36,203 nt of DNA, taken from contig JAGQWJ010000028.1 in NCBI GenBank assembly GCA_020437395.1, forward strand, positions 1 to 36,203, written 5' to 3'. The first letter of the stretch is position 1; every line of letters begins with the position of its first letter. A program made the position numbers and the translations under genes. The notes under the pieces are model-generated. The model saw only the letters and a program-made list of their open reading frames with translations, did not search any database and was not told where the DNA came from. This DNA is from Ignavibacteriota bacterium (lineage in GTDB: Bacteria > Bacteroidota > Ignavibacteria > Kapaibacteriales > UBA2268). This document shows, one piece after another, positions 23,196 through 31,914 of this stretch.

Positions 23196-24335
23196 GTGAA
23201 AGCAAAAAATATAATACTAATAATAATAATGACAGTTTCATTATTAGCTGTATCATGTTCAGAGAATGCTAACTCTGAAATTTCCATAGAAGAAAAACTA
23301 AAAAAATTAGAATCGCAGAGAACGGAATTAGATGCTAAAATAGCAAAGTTGAGAGAACAGCTTGGAGACGACAAAAAAGCAGTACCAGTTGAAGTAATGA
23401 ATTTGGGTCAAAATTCGTTTTCACACTTTGTTACTTTATATGGTGAAGTTGCTTCGGACCAAGATGTAGATATGAGCCCAAAATCAATGGGACTTGTGAA
23501 ATCAGTTAATGTGACAGAAGGTCAAAGAGTTACTAAGGGTCAGACATTGGCAATGTTAGACGATGAGATGGTAAATAAGCGAATAAAAGAAGCAAAGGAT
23601 AGCTATGAGTTTATTAAAACAATCTACGAGAAACAGAAAAGAGTCTGGGAAAAGAACGTAGGAAGTGAATTAGAATATCTTAAAGCAAAGAATGATTTGG
23701 AATCAATGGAAAATAGACTTGCAATATTGAAAGAAGAGTTAACTAATATGAGAATTGTTGCACCATTTAGTGGTGTGATAGATAAAGTTTACATAAAAGA
23801 AGGAGAAATGGCTTCACCAAATTTCCCTGTTTTTCATATAGTCAGCGAAAGCGACTTGAAAGTAAGAGCAGATGTGTCGGAATCAGTATCATATAGATTG
23901 AAAACTGGTGAAGAAGCAGAAGTTTATTTTCCAGATTTAGACATTGATACACTAAGATTAAAAATTAGTGCAGTTTCCAAATCTATAGATAAAGCAAATA
24001 GAACTGTAGGTGTTTTTGTTGATTTACCTAAATCAGTTTATAACAAAGTAAAACCTTCAATGTTGGCGTCCGTACGTTTCAAAACAGCTGAGATAGACTC
24101 CGCTATAACATTACCTACTAATTTGATTCAACAAGAAGGAACAACAGATTTTGTCTTTGTAGCTAAAAAAGATGCATCTGGAAAATTAGTAGCTGACAAA
24201 AAAATAATTGTCAGAGGAAAATCATTCAGTGGAGTAACAGAAATCCTTGGTGGAATAAAACCATCGGAAAATGTTATTACTGTAGGTTATGAAGGGTTAA
24301 AAGAAGGTGATCTAATCAAAACTACTAATCAATAA
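23196..24335 (+). CDS. RND efflux periplasmic adaptor (membrane fusion lipoprotein)
   Basis: 379 residues from GTG 23196. The N-terminus is a lipoprotein signal (IILIIIMTVSLLAVSC, lipid-modified Cys about 21), followed by a coiled coil (IEEKLKKLESQRTELDAKIA). The HlyD/biotinyl-lipoyl half-motifs are SPKSMGLVKSVNVTEGQRVTKG (about 92-112) and MRIVAPFSGVIDKVYIKEGE (about 185-205), separated by the alpha-hairpin. The C-terminal beta-barrel and membrane-proximal domains are present. It bridges the TolC-like channel and the inner-membrane pump. The gap to the RND gene is 14 nt. Confidence 0.93.
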   Translation: MKAKNIILIIIMTVSLLAVSCSENANSEISIEEKLKKLESQRTELDAKIAKLREQLGDDKKAVPVEVMNLGQNSFSHFVTLYGEVASDQDVDMSPKSMGLVKSVNVTEGQRVTKGQTLAMLDDEMVNKRIKEAKDSYEFIKTIYEKQKRVWEKNVGSELEYLKAKNDLESMENRLAILKEELTNMRIVAPFSGVIDKVYIKEGEMASPNFPVFHIVSESDLKVRADVSESVSYRLKTGEEAEVYFPDLDIDTLRLKISAVSKSIDKANRTVGVFVDLPKSVYNKVKPSMLASVRFKTAEIDSAITLPTNLIQQEGTTDFVFVAKKDASGKLVADKKIIVRGKSFSGVTEILGGIKPSENVITVGYEGLKEGDLIKTTNQ

Positions 24336-24349
24336 TTAGAGAATAATAA

Positions 24350-27300
24350 ATGTCGAATTTTAATATATTTAAACCAACAAATTGGGCAATTAATAATAGA
24401 GTAAGCATTTTTGTTATGTCTATTATTTTAGTTCTAGTAGGTATTATGGCATATAACGATTTGCCGAAAGAACAGTTCCCTGAACTAGTGATACCTACAG
24501 TTTATATTCAGACTATTTACCAAGGTACATCTCCGGAGGATATGGAGAATTTGGTGACAAGACCAATTGAAAAACAATTAAAATCAATGTCTGGTGTAAA
24601 AAAGATTACGTCACAATCAATTCAAAATTTCTCAGCTATAACAATAGAGTTTAATACGGACGTAGAACCAGCAGTTGCAAAACAAAGGGTAACCGATAAA
24701 GTTGATATGGCTAAAAGTGATTTACCAACTGACTTAGATCAAGATCCAATTGTTCAAGAAGTTGATTTCTCAGAAATGCCAATAATGACAATTAATGTTT
24801 CTGGACACTATAATTTGGATATAATTAAGAATTATGCCGAAGAATTACAAGATAGAATCGAAGCATTAACTCAGATAACTAGAGCTGATATGATTGGAGC
24901 TTTGGACAAAGAGGTTCAAGTTAATCTAGATTTATATAGAATGACTGCTGCTAATGTTTCATTCGACGATGTTTTTAATTCAATAAGAAATGAAAATGTT
25001 AACATTGGTGGTGGTAATCTAAAAGTCGGAAGATTAGAAAGAGCTTTGAGAATTATTGGTGAGTTTGACAATACTGAACAAATTGAGAATATACTTGTGA
25101 ACAGTAGCAAGGGTAATAAGATTTATCTCCGAGATATTGCTACAGTAGAATTTACGAATGAGGAAAGAAATAGCTTTGCAAGAATGAACAAAGAGCCAGT
25201 AATTGCTCTTAGTATTATCAAGAGAAGTGGAGAAAATTTGATCGAAGCTTCAAATGAGATTAATTCAATAATTGCAGAGTTGCAAGAAACTACATTTCCA
25301 GAAGATTTAAGTGTAAAAATTACTGGTGACTTATCAAATAATACCAGAGTTGCAATTAATGATTTGATAAATTCAGTAATTATAGGTTTTATCCTTGTTA
25401 CAGTTGTGCTAATGTTCTTTATGGGTATTAGTAATGCAGTTTATGTTGGGATGGCAGTGCCTCTATCTTCGGCAATATCATTTATATTATTGCCACCACT
25501 AGATTTCACTTTCAACATAATTGTTACTTTCTCTTTCTTACTCGGATTGGGAATATTAGTTGACAATGCAATTGTTGTAGTTGAAAATACATATAGATTA
25601 CACTTTAAGGAAGGAATACCAATAAAAGAAGCTGCAAACAGAGCAGCGGGTGAAGTTTGGGCAGCAGTACTTTCTGGTACTTTAACTACTCTTGCTCCTT
25701 TTGTGCCGTTGTTGTTTTGGCCTGGTATTATTGGAGAGTTTATGTTCTTCTTACCTGCTGTATTGATAATTGTATTAACAGCTTCACTATTTGTTGCTTT
25801 CATTATCAATCCAGTTTTTGCAGTTCAGTTCATGGATGTGGTTAAAGAAGGCACAAAATCGGGCAAGCCAACTAAGGGTTTTTACATTGGTACATTAATA
25901 GTGTTTGCTATCGGTGTTCTGATATCTTTAGGTGGTTTATCAACATTGGGTAATCTAATAATAATAGCAGTTATATTAGGATATTTGAATAAATTCCTTA
26001 TCTCCCCTATTCTGATTAAAAATTTCCAAGAAAAGATAGTACCGTGGATAATTGAAAGATATAAATCATCATTAGAATTTGCATTAAAAAGATTGAAACC
26101 AGTTGGAGTACTTGCTATAACAATTGGGATATTAATATTCAGTTTTATTTATTTTGTAATATTCACACCTCCAGTTGCATTTTTCCCTAATCCTGATCCA
26201 AATAACGTGATGGTTTATTTAGAGCTACCATTAGGTACTAGAGCTGAGGTCACTGATAGTTTGACAACTATTGTAGAAAACAAAGTAATAGATATTGTAG
26301 GTGAAAATAATCCCATAGTAACTTCTGTAATATCAAATGTGGGAATTGGAGCTGGTGACCCTATGGATCCGGATAGGAGTGTGAAACCAAATAAAGGTAA
26401 AGTGACTGTAGCCTTTGTTGAATATGGCAAAAGGAATGGTGAGAACACTTGGGACTATATGGAAAAAATCAGAAAAGGAATAGGTGATATACCGGGAGTA
26501 GATATTAAAGTAGATAAAGAGCAAGGTGGCCCTCCAACAGGAAAACCAATCAATATTGAAATAGTGGGTACTGAGTTTGATAAACTAATTGAGCTTTCTA
26601 AGCACTTCAAATATACTATTGTTGATTCATTGAATATACAAGGTATAGAGAATTTACAGTCAAATTTAGAGTTAAACAAACCTGAAATATTGGTTGATAT
26701 CAATAGAGAAAAAGCAAATAAAGAAGGACTTTCTACTGCTCAGATTTCTTCTGCTATAAGAACTGCACTTTATGGTAGTGAGGTTTCAAAATATAGAAAA
26801 GGTGACGAAGATTATCCAATTCAGATCCGACTAAGAGAAGAATATCGCCAAAATATTGATCAATTGATGAATATCAAATTGACTTTTAGGGAGAAGACAG
26901 GTGATTTCCGTCAGGTACCAATTTCTGCATTTGCAGATGTTAGATTCCAAAATTCATTTGGAGGAATCAACAGAAAGGATGCTGAAAGAGTTGTAACTCT
27001 TAGTTCTAATGTTTTGACCGGTTATAATGCGAACGAGATAAACCAAAAAATTAAAAAAGCGGGTGAAGAACTATCTTTACCAGCTGGTTATTCTATAAAA
27101 TTAACAGGTGAACAACAAGAACAAGCAGAAACGGGAGCATTTCTTGCAAAAGCATTCCTAATTTCAATGTTATTAGTATTCTTTATTCTTGTAACAATGT
27201 TCAACTCAACTGTAAAACCACTTATAATTTTTACTACAGTATTATTCAGTGTTTTTGGTGTATTGCTTGGCTATGCAGTCTTTAATATGGAATTTGTTAT

Positions 27301-27775
27301 TGTTATGACCGGTGTTGGTATAATAGCTCTTGCAGGTATAGTTGTGAATAATGGAATTCTACTAATAGAATTTACTGATGTAAGATTAAAAGAAGGTATG
27401 AAACCAATAAATGCAATAATGGACGGCGGTGTAGTTAGGTTTACTCCAGTTATCTTAACTGCTGGATCAACAATGTTAGGACTAGTTCCTTTAGCCGTTG
27501 GTCTCAATGTTGATTTCGCTTCTTTCTTAGAAAGTTTTAACCCTAATATTTCATTTGGTTCAGATAATACAGTCTTTTGGGCACCTTTATCTTGGGCTAT
27601 AATATTCGGATTGAGTTTTTCTACTATACTTACTTTGATAGTAGTACCAGCTATGTACACTATACAATTTAGCTGGAAGCAAAAATACAAGCTTGCTAAG
27701 AATAGAGGAAAGAGTCCAGTTTCAGCAATGATTTATTCTTTATTCGGTAAACGTCCTAGATTTGCTGGGCATTAG
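24350..27775 (+). CDS. RND-family efflux pump, inner-membrane permease
   Basis: 1141 residues, the usual size of AcrB/HAE1-type pumps. It exports compounds by proton antiport. The duplicated architecture is clear: first helix (NRVSIFVMSIILVLVGIMAY), porter loop with KEQFPELVIPTVYIQTIYQGTSPEDME, six-helix bundle (about 335-500 and beyond), second half starting near 585 with GILIFSFIYFVIFTPPVAFFPNPDPN, and TM10 GIIALAGIVVNNGILLIEF. In TM4 the proton-relay pair reads VDNAIVVVEN (about 403-412): the first Asp is kept, the second is Asn, unlike AcrB's DD. It shares an operon with the TetR, TolC-like and adaptor genes. Its last 20 nt overlap the convergent gene at 27756-28202. Substrate is unknown. 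Confidence 0.94.
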   Translation: MSNFNIFKPTNWAINNRVSIFVMSIILVLVGIMAYNDLPKEQFPELVIPTVYIQTIYQGTSPEDMENLVTRPIEKQLKSMSGVKKITSQSIQNFSAITIEFNTDVEPAVAKQRVTDKVDMAKSDLPTDLDQDPIVQEVDFSEMPIMTINVSGHYNLDIIKNYAEELQDRIEALTQITRADMIGALDKEVQVNLDLYRMTAANVSFDDVFNSIRNENVNIGGGNLKVGRLERALRIIGEFDNTEQIENILVNSSKGNKIYLRDIATVEFTNEERNSFARMNKEPVIALSIIKRSGENLIEASNEINSIIAELQETTFPEDLSVKITGDLSNNTRVAINDLINSVIIGFILVTVVLMFFMGISNAVYVGMAVPLSSAISFILLPPLDFTFNIIVTFSFLLGLGILVDNAIVVVENTYRLHFKEGIPIKEAANRAAGEVWAAVLSGTLTTLAPFVPLLFWPGIIGEFMFFLPAVLIIVLTASLFVAFIINPVFAVQFMDVVKEGTKSGKPTKGFYIGTLIVFAIGVLISLGGLSTLGNLIIIAVILGYLNKFLISPILIKNFQEKIVPWIIERYKSSLEFALKRLKPVGVLAITIGILIFSFIYFVIFTPPVAFFPNPDPNNVMVYLELPLGTRAEVTDSLTTIVENKVIDIVGENNPIVTSVISNVGIGAGDPMDPDRSVKPNKGKVTVAFVEYGKRNGENTWDYMEKIRKGIGDIPGVDIKVDKEQGGPPTGKPINIEIVGTEFDKLIELSKHFKYTIVDSLNIQGIENLQSNLELNKPEILVDINREKANKEGLSTAQISSAIRTALYGSEVSKYRKGDEDYPIQIRLREEYRQNIDQLMNIKLTFREKTGDFRQVPISAFADVRFQNSFGGINRKDAERVVTLSSNVLTGYNANEINQKIKKAGEELSLPAGYSIKLTGEQQEQAETGAFLAKAFLISMLLVFFILVTMFNSTVKPLIIFTTVLFSVFGVLLGYAVFNMEFVIVMTGVGIIALAGIVVNNGILLIEFTDVRLKEGMKPINAIMDGGVVRFTPVILTAGSTMLGLVPLAVGLNVDFASFLESFNPNISFGSDNTVFWAPLSWAIIFGLSFSTILTLIVVPAMYTIQFSWKQKYKLAKNRGKSPVSAMIYSLFGKRPRFAGH

Positions 27776-28202
27776 GGATATAATCGATTTGAGTTATTTT
27801 GCTATTTGTGTAATCGGTTTGAAAAATTAAAATTTCCAAGCCGTTAGTAACAAGAAGAAATTGAGTTTTTTGGGCAATATTATAAATCCCTATCTGATTG
27901 AGAGTGGCTTGATTGAGTTTAATATCAGGTGATTTGCACTCAACGATGAGATAGGGATTTCCTTTTTTGTCATAGCATATAATATCTAATCTATATTCTT
28001 TACTATTAATTTTGAATCCTATCTCGACTTGCATTCTAGAAAGCAAATACCCATAATTCGAGACTAAAAAGTCTATTAGGTTCTGTCTAACCCACTCTTC
28101 AGGAGTGCATTCTACATATTTCTTCCTGACTTTATCATAGATTTTAGAATCTTGAAATTTATGTTCATAAATTGGAATATTTATCTTCGGTAGTTCTCTC
28201 AT
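27756..28202 (-). CDS. Lone HsdR N-terminal-like (PD-(D/E)xK) protein
   Basis: 148 residues. It matches the HSDR_N_2 domain found at the N-terminus of type I restriction subunits and as a stand-alone protein in Bacteroidota. The nuclease-fold core is YRLDIICYDKKGNPYLIVECKSP, giving Asp and Glu-x-Lys as possible metal ligands. The preceding CTPEEWVRQNLIDFLVSNYG is the typical helical start. There is no helicase domain and no HsdM or HsdS nearby, so this is not a type I restriction system. Stand-alone members have no agreed function. Convergent with the RND gene, divergent from pepE. Confidence 0.85.
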   Translation of the reverse strand: MRELPKINIPIYEHKFQDSKIYDKVRKKYVECTPEEWVRQNLIDFLVSNYGYLLSRMQVEIGFKINSKEYRLDIICYDKKGNPYLIVECKSPDIKLNQATLNQIGIYNIAQKTQFLLVTNGLEILIFQTDYTNSKITQIDYIPNAQQI

Positions 28203-28210
28203 ATTATAAC

Positions 28211-28235
28211 TTGAGATTCAAATTTTGTAATTTTG
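28211..28235 (+). promoter_or_regulatory. Candidate promoter of pepE
   Basis: TTG at 28211-28213 and TAATTTTG at 28228-28235 (17 nt apart), 31 nt before the pepE start. It is a reasonable TAnnTTTG promoter. Confidence 0.42.
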
Positions 28236-28265
28236 TAAATTATATAAAAATCAAAATAAAGAATA

Positions 28266-28985
28266 ATGACAGATAAATTAAATTTACTTCTTTGTAGCTC
28301 ATCAACAGTTCATCCTCTTGGGTATTTAGAATATTGTAAAGATGATATAGCTGATTTCTTTTCTGGTTGTACAAATCTGATTTTCATATCCTATGCAAGA
28401 CCAGGAGGGGTAAGTTTAGAAAACTATAGTGCTGTTGCAAAAGGTGGTTTTAGAAATGCAGGACTAGATATTAAAGGGATAGAAGAATTTGAAGATCCGG
28501 TTGAAGCAATTAGAAATTGCGATGGTATTTTCACTGGAGGTGGGAACACATTCCTACTGTTAAAAACACTCTATAAGAAAGGTCTTATAGACCCAATAAA
28601 ACATAGAGTTAACGAAGGATTGAAGTACATGGGTACTAGTGCTGGCTCAAACGTAGCAGGACCAAGTATCAAAACTACTAACGATATGCCAATAGTTTAT
28701 CCACCATCATTTGAATCATTTGGCTTTGTACCATTTAATATTAACCCACATTATCTTGATCCTGATCCTCACTCGACTCATAAAGGTGAAACGAGAGAAA
28801 CAAGAATTAATGAGTATCATCACCAGAATGATAATATCGTTGTTGGGTTAAGAGAAGGTTCCATCTTAAAAATTCAAAAAAGTGAAGTTACACTAATAGG
28901 AAAACCAACTCTAAGAATTTTTGAAAAAGGAAAAAAAGCCAGAGAATACGACAACTTTGCGAATATTAATTTCTTGCTTGACTAA
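28266..28985 (+). CDS. pepE: Dipeptidase E (alpha-aspartyl dipeptidase, family S51)
   Basis: 239 residues, the family length. It hydrolyses dipeptides with N-terminal Asp in the cytoplasm. The nucleophile elbow GTSAGSN places Ser125 as the catalytic residue, and NINPHYLDPDP supplies His162. The GGGNTFLLLKTLY segment (91-103) and the opening LLLCSSSTVHPLGYLEY are characteristic. It is followed after about 25 nt by map, so peptide turnover genes are adjacent. Confidence 0.93.
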   Translation: MTDKLNLLLCSSSTVHPLGYLEYCKDDIADFFSGCTNLIFISYARPGGVSLENYSAVAKGGFRNAGLDIKGIEEFEDPVEAIRNCDGIFTGGGNTFLLLKTLYKKGLIDPIKHRVNEGLKYMGTSAGSNVAGPSIKTTNDMPIVYPPSFESFGFVPFNINPHYLDPDPHSTHKGETRETRINEYHHQNDNIVVGLREGSILKIQKSEVTLIGKPTLRIFEKGKKAREYDNFANINFLLD

Positions 28986-29011
28986 ATTACATAAAACAGG
29001 AGAAGATAGCT

Positions 29012-29806
29012 ATGATTTATTACAAAAGTCCATCGCAAATAGAATTGATGAGAGAATCAGCTACTTTAGTATCTAAAACTTTAGCTCTAGTGGCTGAGAA
29101 TATCTATGAAGGTATGACCACGAAAAAATTAGATTCTTTGGCCGAAGAGTTTATAAGAGACAATGATGCTAAACCTGGTTTTTTGGGATTATATGGATGT
29201 CCTAGTACTTTATTGACTTCTGTTAATGACGCTGTTGTGCATGGTTTACCAAACGATCTACCATTGAAAAATGGTGATATAGTTTCGGTTGATTGTGGGG
29301 TTTTAAAAAATGGGTTCTATGGTGATCATGCTTATACTTTCGGAATTGGAGAAGTTGCACTAAAAACAATTGAGCTGTTAGAAGTTACAAAAGAATCCCT
29401 ATACAAAGGTATTGAGCAATGTGTTATTGGTAATCGTGTAGGAGACATAGGGTATGCAATTCAAACATATTGTGAAGAAAGGGGGTTTAGTGTAGTTAGA
29501 TCATTAGTTGGACATGGTTTAGGAAGAAAGCTTCACGAGGATCCGCAAGTACCAAACTTTGGTGAAAAAGGTAGAGGTAGAGTACTAAAAAGAGGTATGA
29601 CATTAGCTTTGGAACCTATGATTAATGTAGGAACCTATGAAGTAATGGAATTAGACGATAAATGGACTATAGTTACTAAAGACGGAGAAATGTCAGCACA
29701 TTTTGAACACAATGTAGCAATTACAAGTAATGGTCCAGATATATTGTCTGATTTTACTATAATAGAATCGATAATCAAAAAGAATAATAATTTAATTAAA
29801 GTATGA
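29012..29806 (+). CDS. map: Methionine aminopeptidase type I
   Basis: 264 residues. It removes the initiator Met from new proteins. The five metal ligands are Asp94 (VSVDCG), Asp105 (FYGDHAYTF), His168 (GHGLG), Glu201 (LEPMI) and Glu232 (FEHNVAI), with His77 in VVHGLP as the substrate-contacting His. No SH3-binding or zinc-finger extension is present. A GGAGA ribosome-binding-like sequence precedes the ATG. The stop overlaps the pyrC start by 4 nt (ATGA), indicating translational coupling. Confidence 0.96.
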   Translation: MIYYKSPSQIELMRESATLVSKTLALVAENIYEGMTTKKLDSLAEEFIRDNDAKPGFLGLYGCPSTLLTSVNDAVVHGLPNDLPLKNGDIVSVDCGVLKNGFYGDHAYTFGIGEVALKTIELLEVTKESLYKGIEQCVIGNRVGDIGYAIQTYCEERGFSVVRSLVGHGLGRKLHEDPQVPNFGEKGRGRVLKRGMTLALEPMINVGTYEVMELDDKWTIVTKDGEMSAHFEHNVAITSNGPDILSDFTIIESIIKKNNNLIKV

Positions 29807-30807
29807 CAGATAGAATAATTTTAAAAGACCCTTATGATATGCACATCCATTTTAGAGAAGGTGCAATGCTTGATTTAGTAGCACCATTGAGTGCTGAGAC
29901 TTTTTCAGGCGGTATTATTATGCCAAACCTAGTCCCACCAGTTGATAATATGGAGCGATTAGTTAATTATATTGACGAGATTGATAAATCCATTAAAGGA
30001 CACAATTTTACCCCATTTATGACAATATTTTTCAAAAAATATAGTAGAGAATTTTTAGAATCTGTTAAGGGTAAAATTAAGGCGATAAAGCTTTATCCTG
30101 CTGGTGCTACTACAAATAGTGACGAAGGAATCAAGGAAATAGAAGATGCTTTTGAGACTCTCAGAATAATGGAAGAATTGGGTATTCCACTTTTGGTACA
30201 TGGTGAAACGCATGGTTTTGTAATGGATAGAGAAAAGGAATTCCTAAGTATTTATAGTCATTTAGCTACTGAGTTCCCAAAATTGATGATAGTTATGGAG
30301 CATATAACTACTGCTGCTGCGGTTGAGCTATTAGATAAGCACGATAACCTATTTGCTACTGTGACTTTACAACATCTATGTATTACTCTTGATGATGTAG
30401 TAGGTGGATTAATGCAGCCTCATAATTTCTGCAAACCAATAGCAAAAAGACCCGAAGATAAATCAGCTTTACTTAATGCAGCGCTTTCTGCTCATCCAAA
30501 ACTTTCGTTTGGTAGTGATTCGGCGCCGCATCCAATCGACAAAAAAGAGGCGGCATATTGTTCAGCGGGATGTTTTACATCGCCTTTTGCTCTACAATAC
30601 TTAGCCGATATATTTGAAAGCAATGGTAAACTAGATAATTTGCAGAAATTTGTTTCTGACAATGCTGTTAAGAATTACAAATTATCTCGCTCTAATAAGA
30701 CAGTTACATTAGTTAGAGGAGAGTTTGTAATACCTGAAAAATATGGGAATGTTGTTCCATTCAATTCTGGTAAAAAGCTAAATTGGAAAATAGAAGAGGT
30801 AAGCTAA
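29803..30807 (+). CDS. pyrC: Dihydroorotase (class II, PyrC type)
   Basis: 334 residues. It cyclises carbamoyl aspartate to dihydroorotate in pyrimidine synthesis. The binuclear zinc site is complete: DMHIHFR (His14, His16, Arg18), KLYPAGATTNS with the carboxylated Lys96, VHGE (His132), MEHITT (His166) and GSDSAPH (Asp238). The length and the YPAGATTNS motif place it in the PyrC group of E. coli, not the CAD-like class. It overlaps map by 4 nt and the next gene by 1 nt. No other pyr genes are in the window. Confidence 0.96.
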   Translation: MTDRIILKDPYDMHIHFREGAMLDLVAPLSAETFSGGIIMPNLVPPVDNMERLVNYIDEIDKSIKGHNFTPFMTIFFKKYSREFLESVKGKIKAIKLYPAGATTNSDEGIKEIEDAFETLRIMEELGIPLLVHGETHGFVMDREKEFLSIYSHLATEFPKLMIVMEHITTAAAVELLDKHDNLFATVTLQHLCITLDDVVGGLMQPHNFCKPIAKRPEDKSALLNAALSAHPKLSFGSDSAPHPIDKKEAAYCSAGCFTSPFALQYLADIFESNGKLDNLQKFVSDNAVKNYKLSRSNKTVTLVRGEFVIPEKYGNVVPFNSGKKLNWKIEEVS

Positions 30808-31142
30808 TGGTTATACAGATAATGGGTACGAAAAAGTGCAGTGAGACTAAAAAAGCAATCCGATTTTTTAAAGAAAGAAGAATTGAGCCACATTTTAGAG
30901 ATTTGAATGAGAAAGAGTTAAGCTCTGTGGAGTTTGATAATATATCGAGTAAGATAGGAAATGATAATTTATTAGATACCCATAGTAAAGCTTATAATGA
31001 CAAGGGTTTAGAATACATGATATTCGATATAAAAGAAGAAATACTAGCAAATAATAATCTGATAAAAACACCAATTGTCAGATACGAACGTAATGTAACT
31101 TGCGGATATGAACCAAATGAATGGAAAAATTGGGTGAAATAG
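30807..31142 (+). CDS. ArsC/Spx/YffB-family thioredoxin-fold protein
   Basis: 111 residues from MVIQIMGTKKC; the ATG shares its A with the pyrC stop (TAATG). The single N-terminal Cys11 in GTKKCSETKKAIRFFKERRI and the C-terminal TPIVRYERNVTCGYEPNEWK match the ArsC-like family, which includes arsenate reductases, Spx and YffB. The second Cys of a CxxC is absent, as in YffB. No ars genes are nearby, so arsenate reduction is unlikely; a glutathione- or thiol-linked housekeeping role is more probable but unproven. Confidence 0.85.
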   Translation: MVIQIMGTKKCSETKKAIRFFKERRIEPHFRDLNEKELSSVEFDNISSKIGNDNLLDTHSKAYNDKGLEYMIFDIKEEILANNNLIKTPIVRYERNVTCGYEPNEWKNWVK

Positions 31143-31146
31143 AATT

Positions 31147-31527
31147 ATGATATTCAAAACAAGAAAACTAGTAAGTCCACCAGACTTAAATCCAGCGAAT
31201 ACACTATTTGGTGGACAATTGTTGAAATGGATAGATGAAGAGGCTGCTATATTTGCAATGTGTCAACTTGATGATAATCACATTGTTACAAAATATATGT
31301 CAGAAATAGACTTCGTAAACCCAGCTTATAATAATGATATTATTGAAATCGGATGCGAAACAGTAAAAGTAGGTAGAACTTCTATTACAATTAATTGTGA
31401 AGTAAGAGTTAAAGATACTAAAACCACAATAATCAAAATTGATAAGATAGTCTTGGTACACGTAGATTCGAATGGACGACCGAAAGCTCATGGTAAAACT
31501 TTAGAAATGTTAAAGGACAAGTTATAA
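31147..31527 (+). CDS. Acyl-CoA thioesterase (YciA/BACH-type hotdog), copy 1
   Basis: 126 residues with one 4HBT hotdog domain. It should hydrolyse acyl-CoA to free acid and CoA. The active-site helix segment is NTLFGGQLLKWIDEEAAI, with the Asp in WIDE expected to be catalytic. The family segment TKYMSEIDFVNPAYNNDIIEIG follows. It lies 4 nt after the ArsC-like gene and directly abuts its own paralogue, so the two are likely co-transcribed. Confidence 0.9.
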   Translation: MIFKTRKLVSPPDLNPANTLFGGQLLKWIDEEAAIFAMCQLDDNHIVTKYMSEIDFVNPAYNNDIIEIGCETVKVGRTSITINCEVRVKDTKTTIIKIDKIVLVHVDSNGRPKAHGKTLEMLKDKL

Positions 31528-31914
31528 ATGAAATTTAATACAAGAAAACACGTAAAACCACCAGACTTAAGTCCTTCTGGAGCATTGATGGGTGGAGTAT
31601 TGATGGAGTGGATAGACGAGGAAGCATCGATATTTGTTATTTGTCAACTCAATAATAATAAAGTCGTTACTAAATATATGTCTGAAGTTGAGTTTGTAAG
31701 TCCAGCATATAGAGGAGATATAATCGAAATCGGCTGTGAATTAACGTCTGTAGGAAGAACTTCAGTTACTTTGAAATGCTTAGTAAGAGTTAAAGGAACA
31801 GAAACAGTTATAGTAACGATTGATAAAATAGTTTTTGTTAATATGGATGGTAACGGCAGATCAAAACCACACGGTCTTACAATGGAAATGATTAAGCAGT
31901 CTATCCAACAGTAA
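31528..31914 (+). CDS. Acyl-CoA thioesterase (YciA/BACH-type hotdog), copy 2
   Basis: 128 residues, clearly a tandem duplicate of the gene before it: both share KYMSE(I/V)(D/E)FV(N/S)PAY, DIIEIGCE and VGRTS(I/V)T. The catalytic-loop Asn-Thr of copy 1 (PANTLFGG) is Gly-Ala here (PSGALMGG), while the Asp in WIDE is kept. This could mean changed substrate or a mixed oligomer. The ATG follows the previous stop immediately. Its last 14 nt overlap the convergent recG gene. Confidence 0.9.
   Translation: MKFNTRKHVKPPDLSPSGALMGGVLMEWIDEEASIFVICQLNNNKVVTKYMSEVEFVSPAYRGDIIEIGCELTSVGRTSVTLKCLVRVKGTETVIVTIDKIVFVNMDGNGRSKPHGLTMEMIKQSIQQ

Noticed and set aside
25441..25809. 122-codon minus-strand frame inside the RND gene
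   Set aside because: It is an antisense shadow of conserved transmembrane helices of the pump.
27756..28202. Type I restriction system
   Set aside because: Only an HsdR N-terminal-type domain is present; helicase, HsdM and HsdS are missing.
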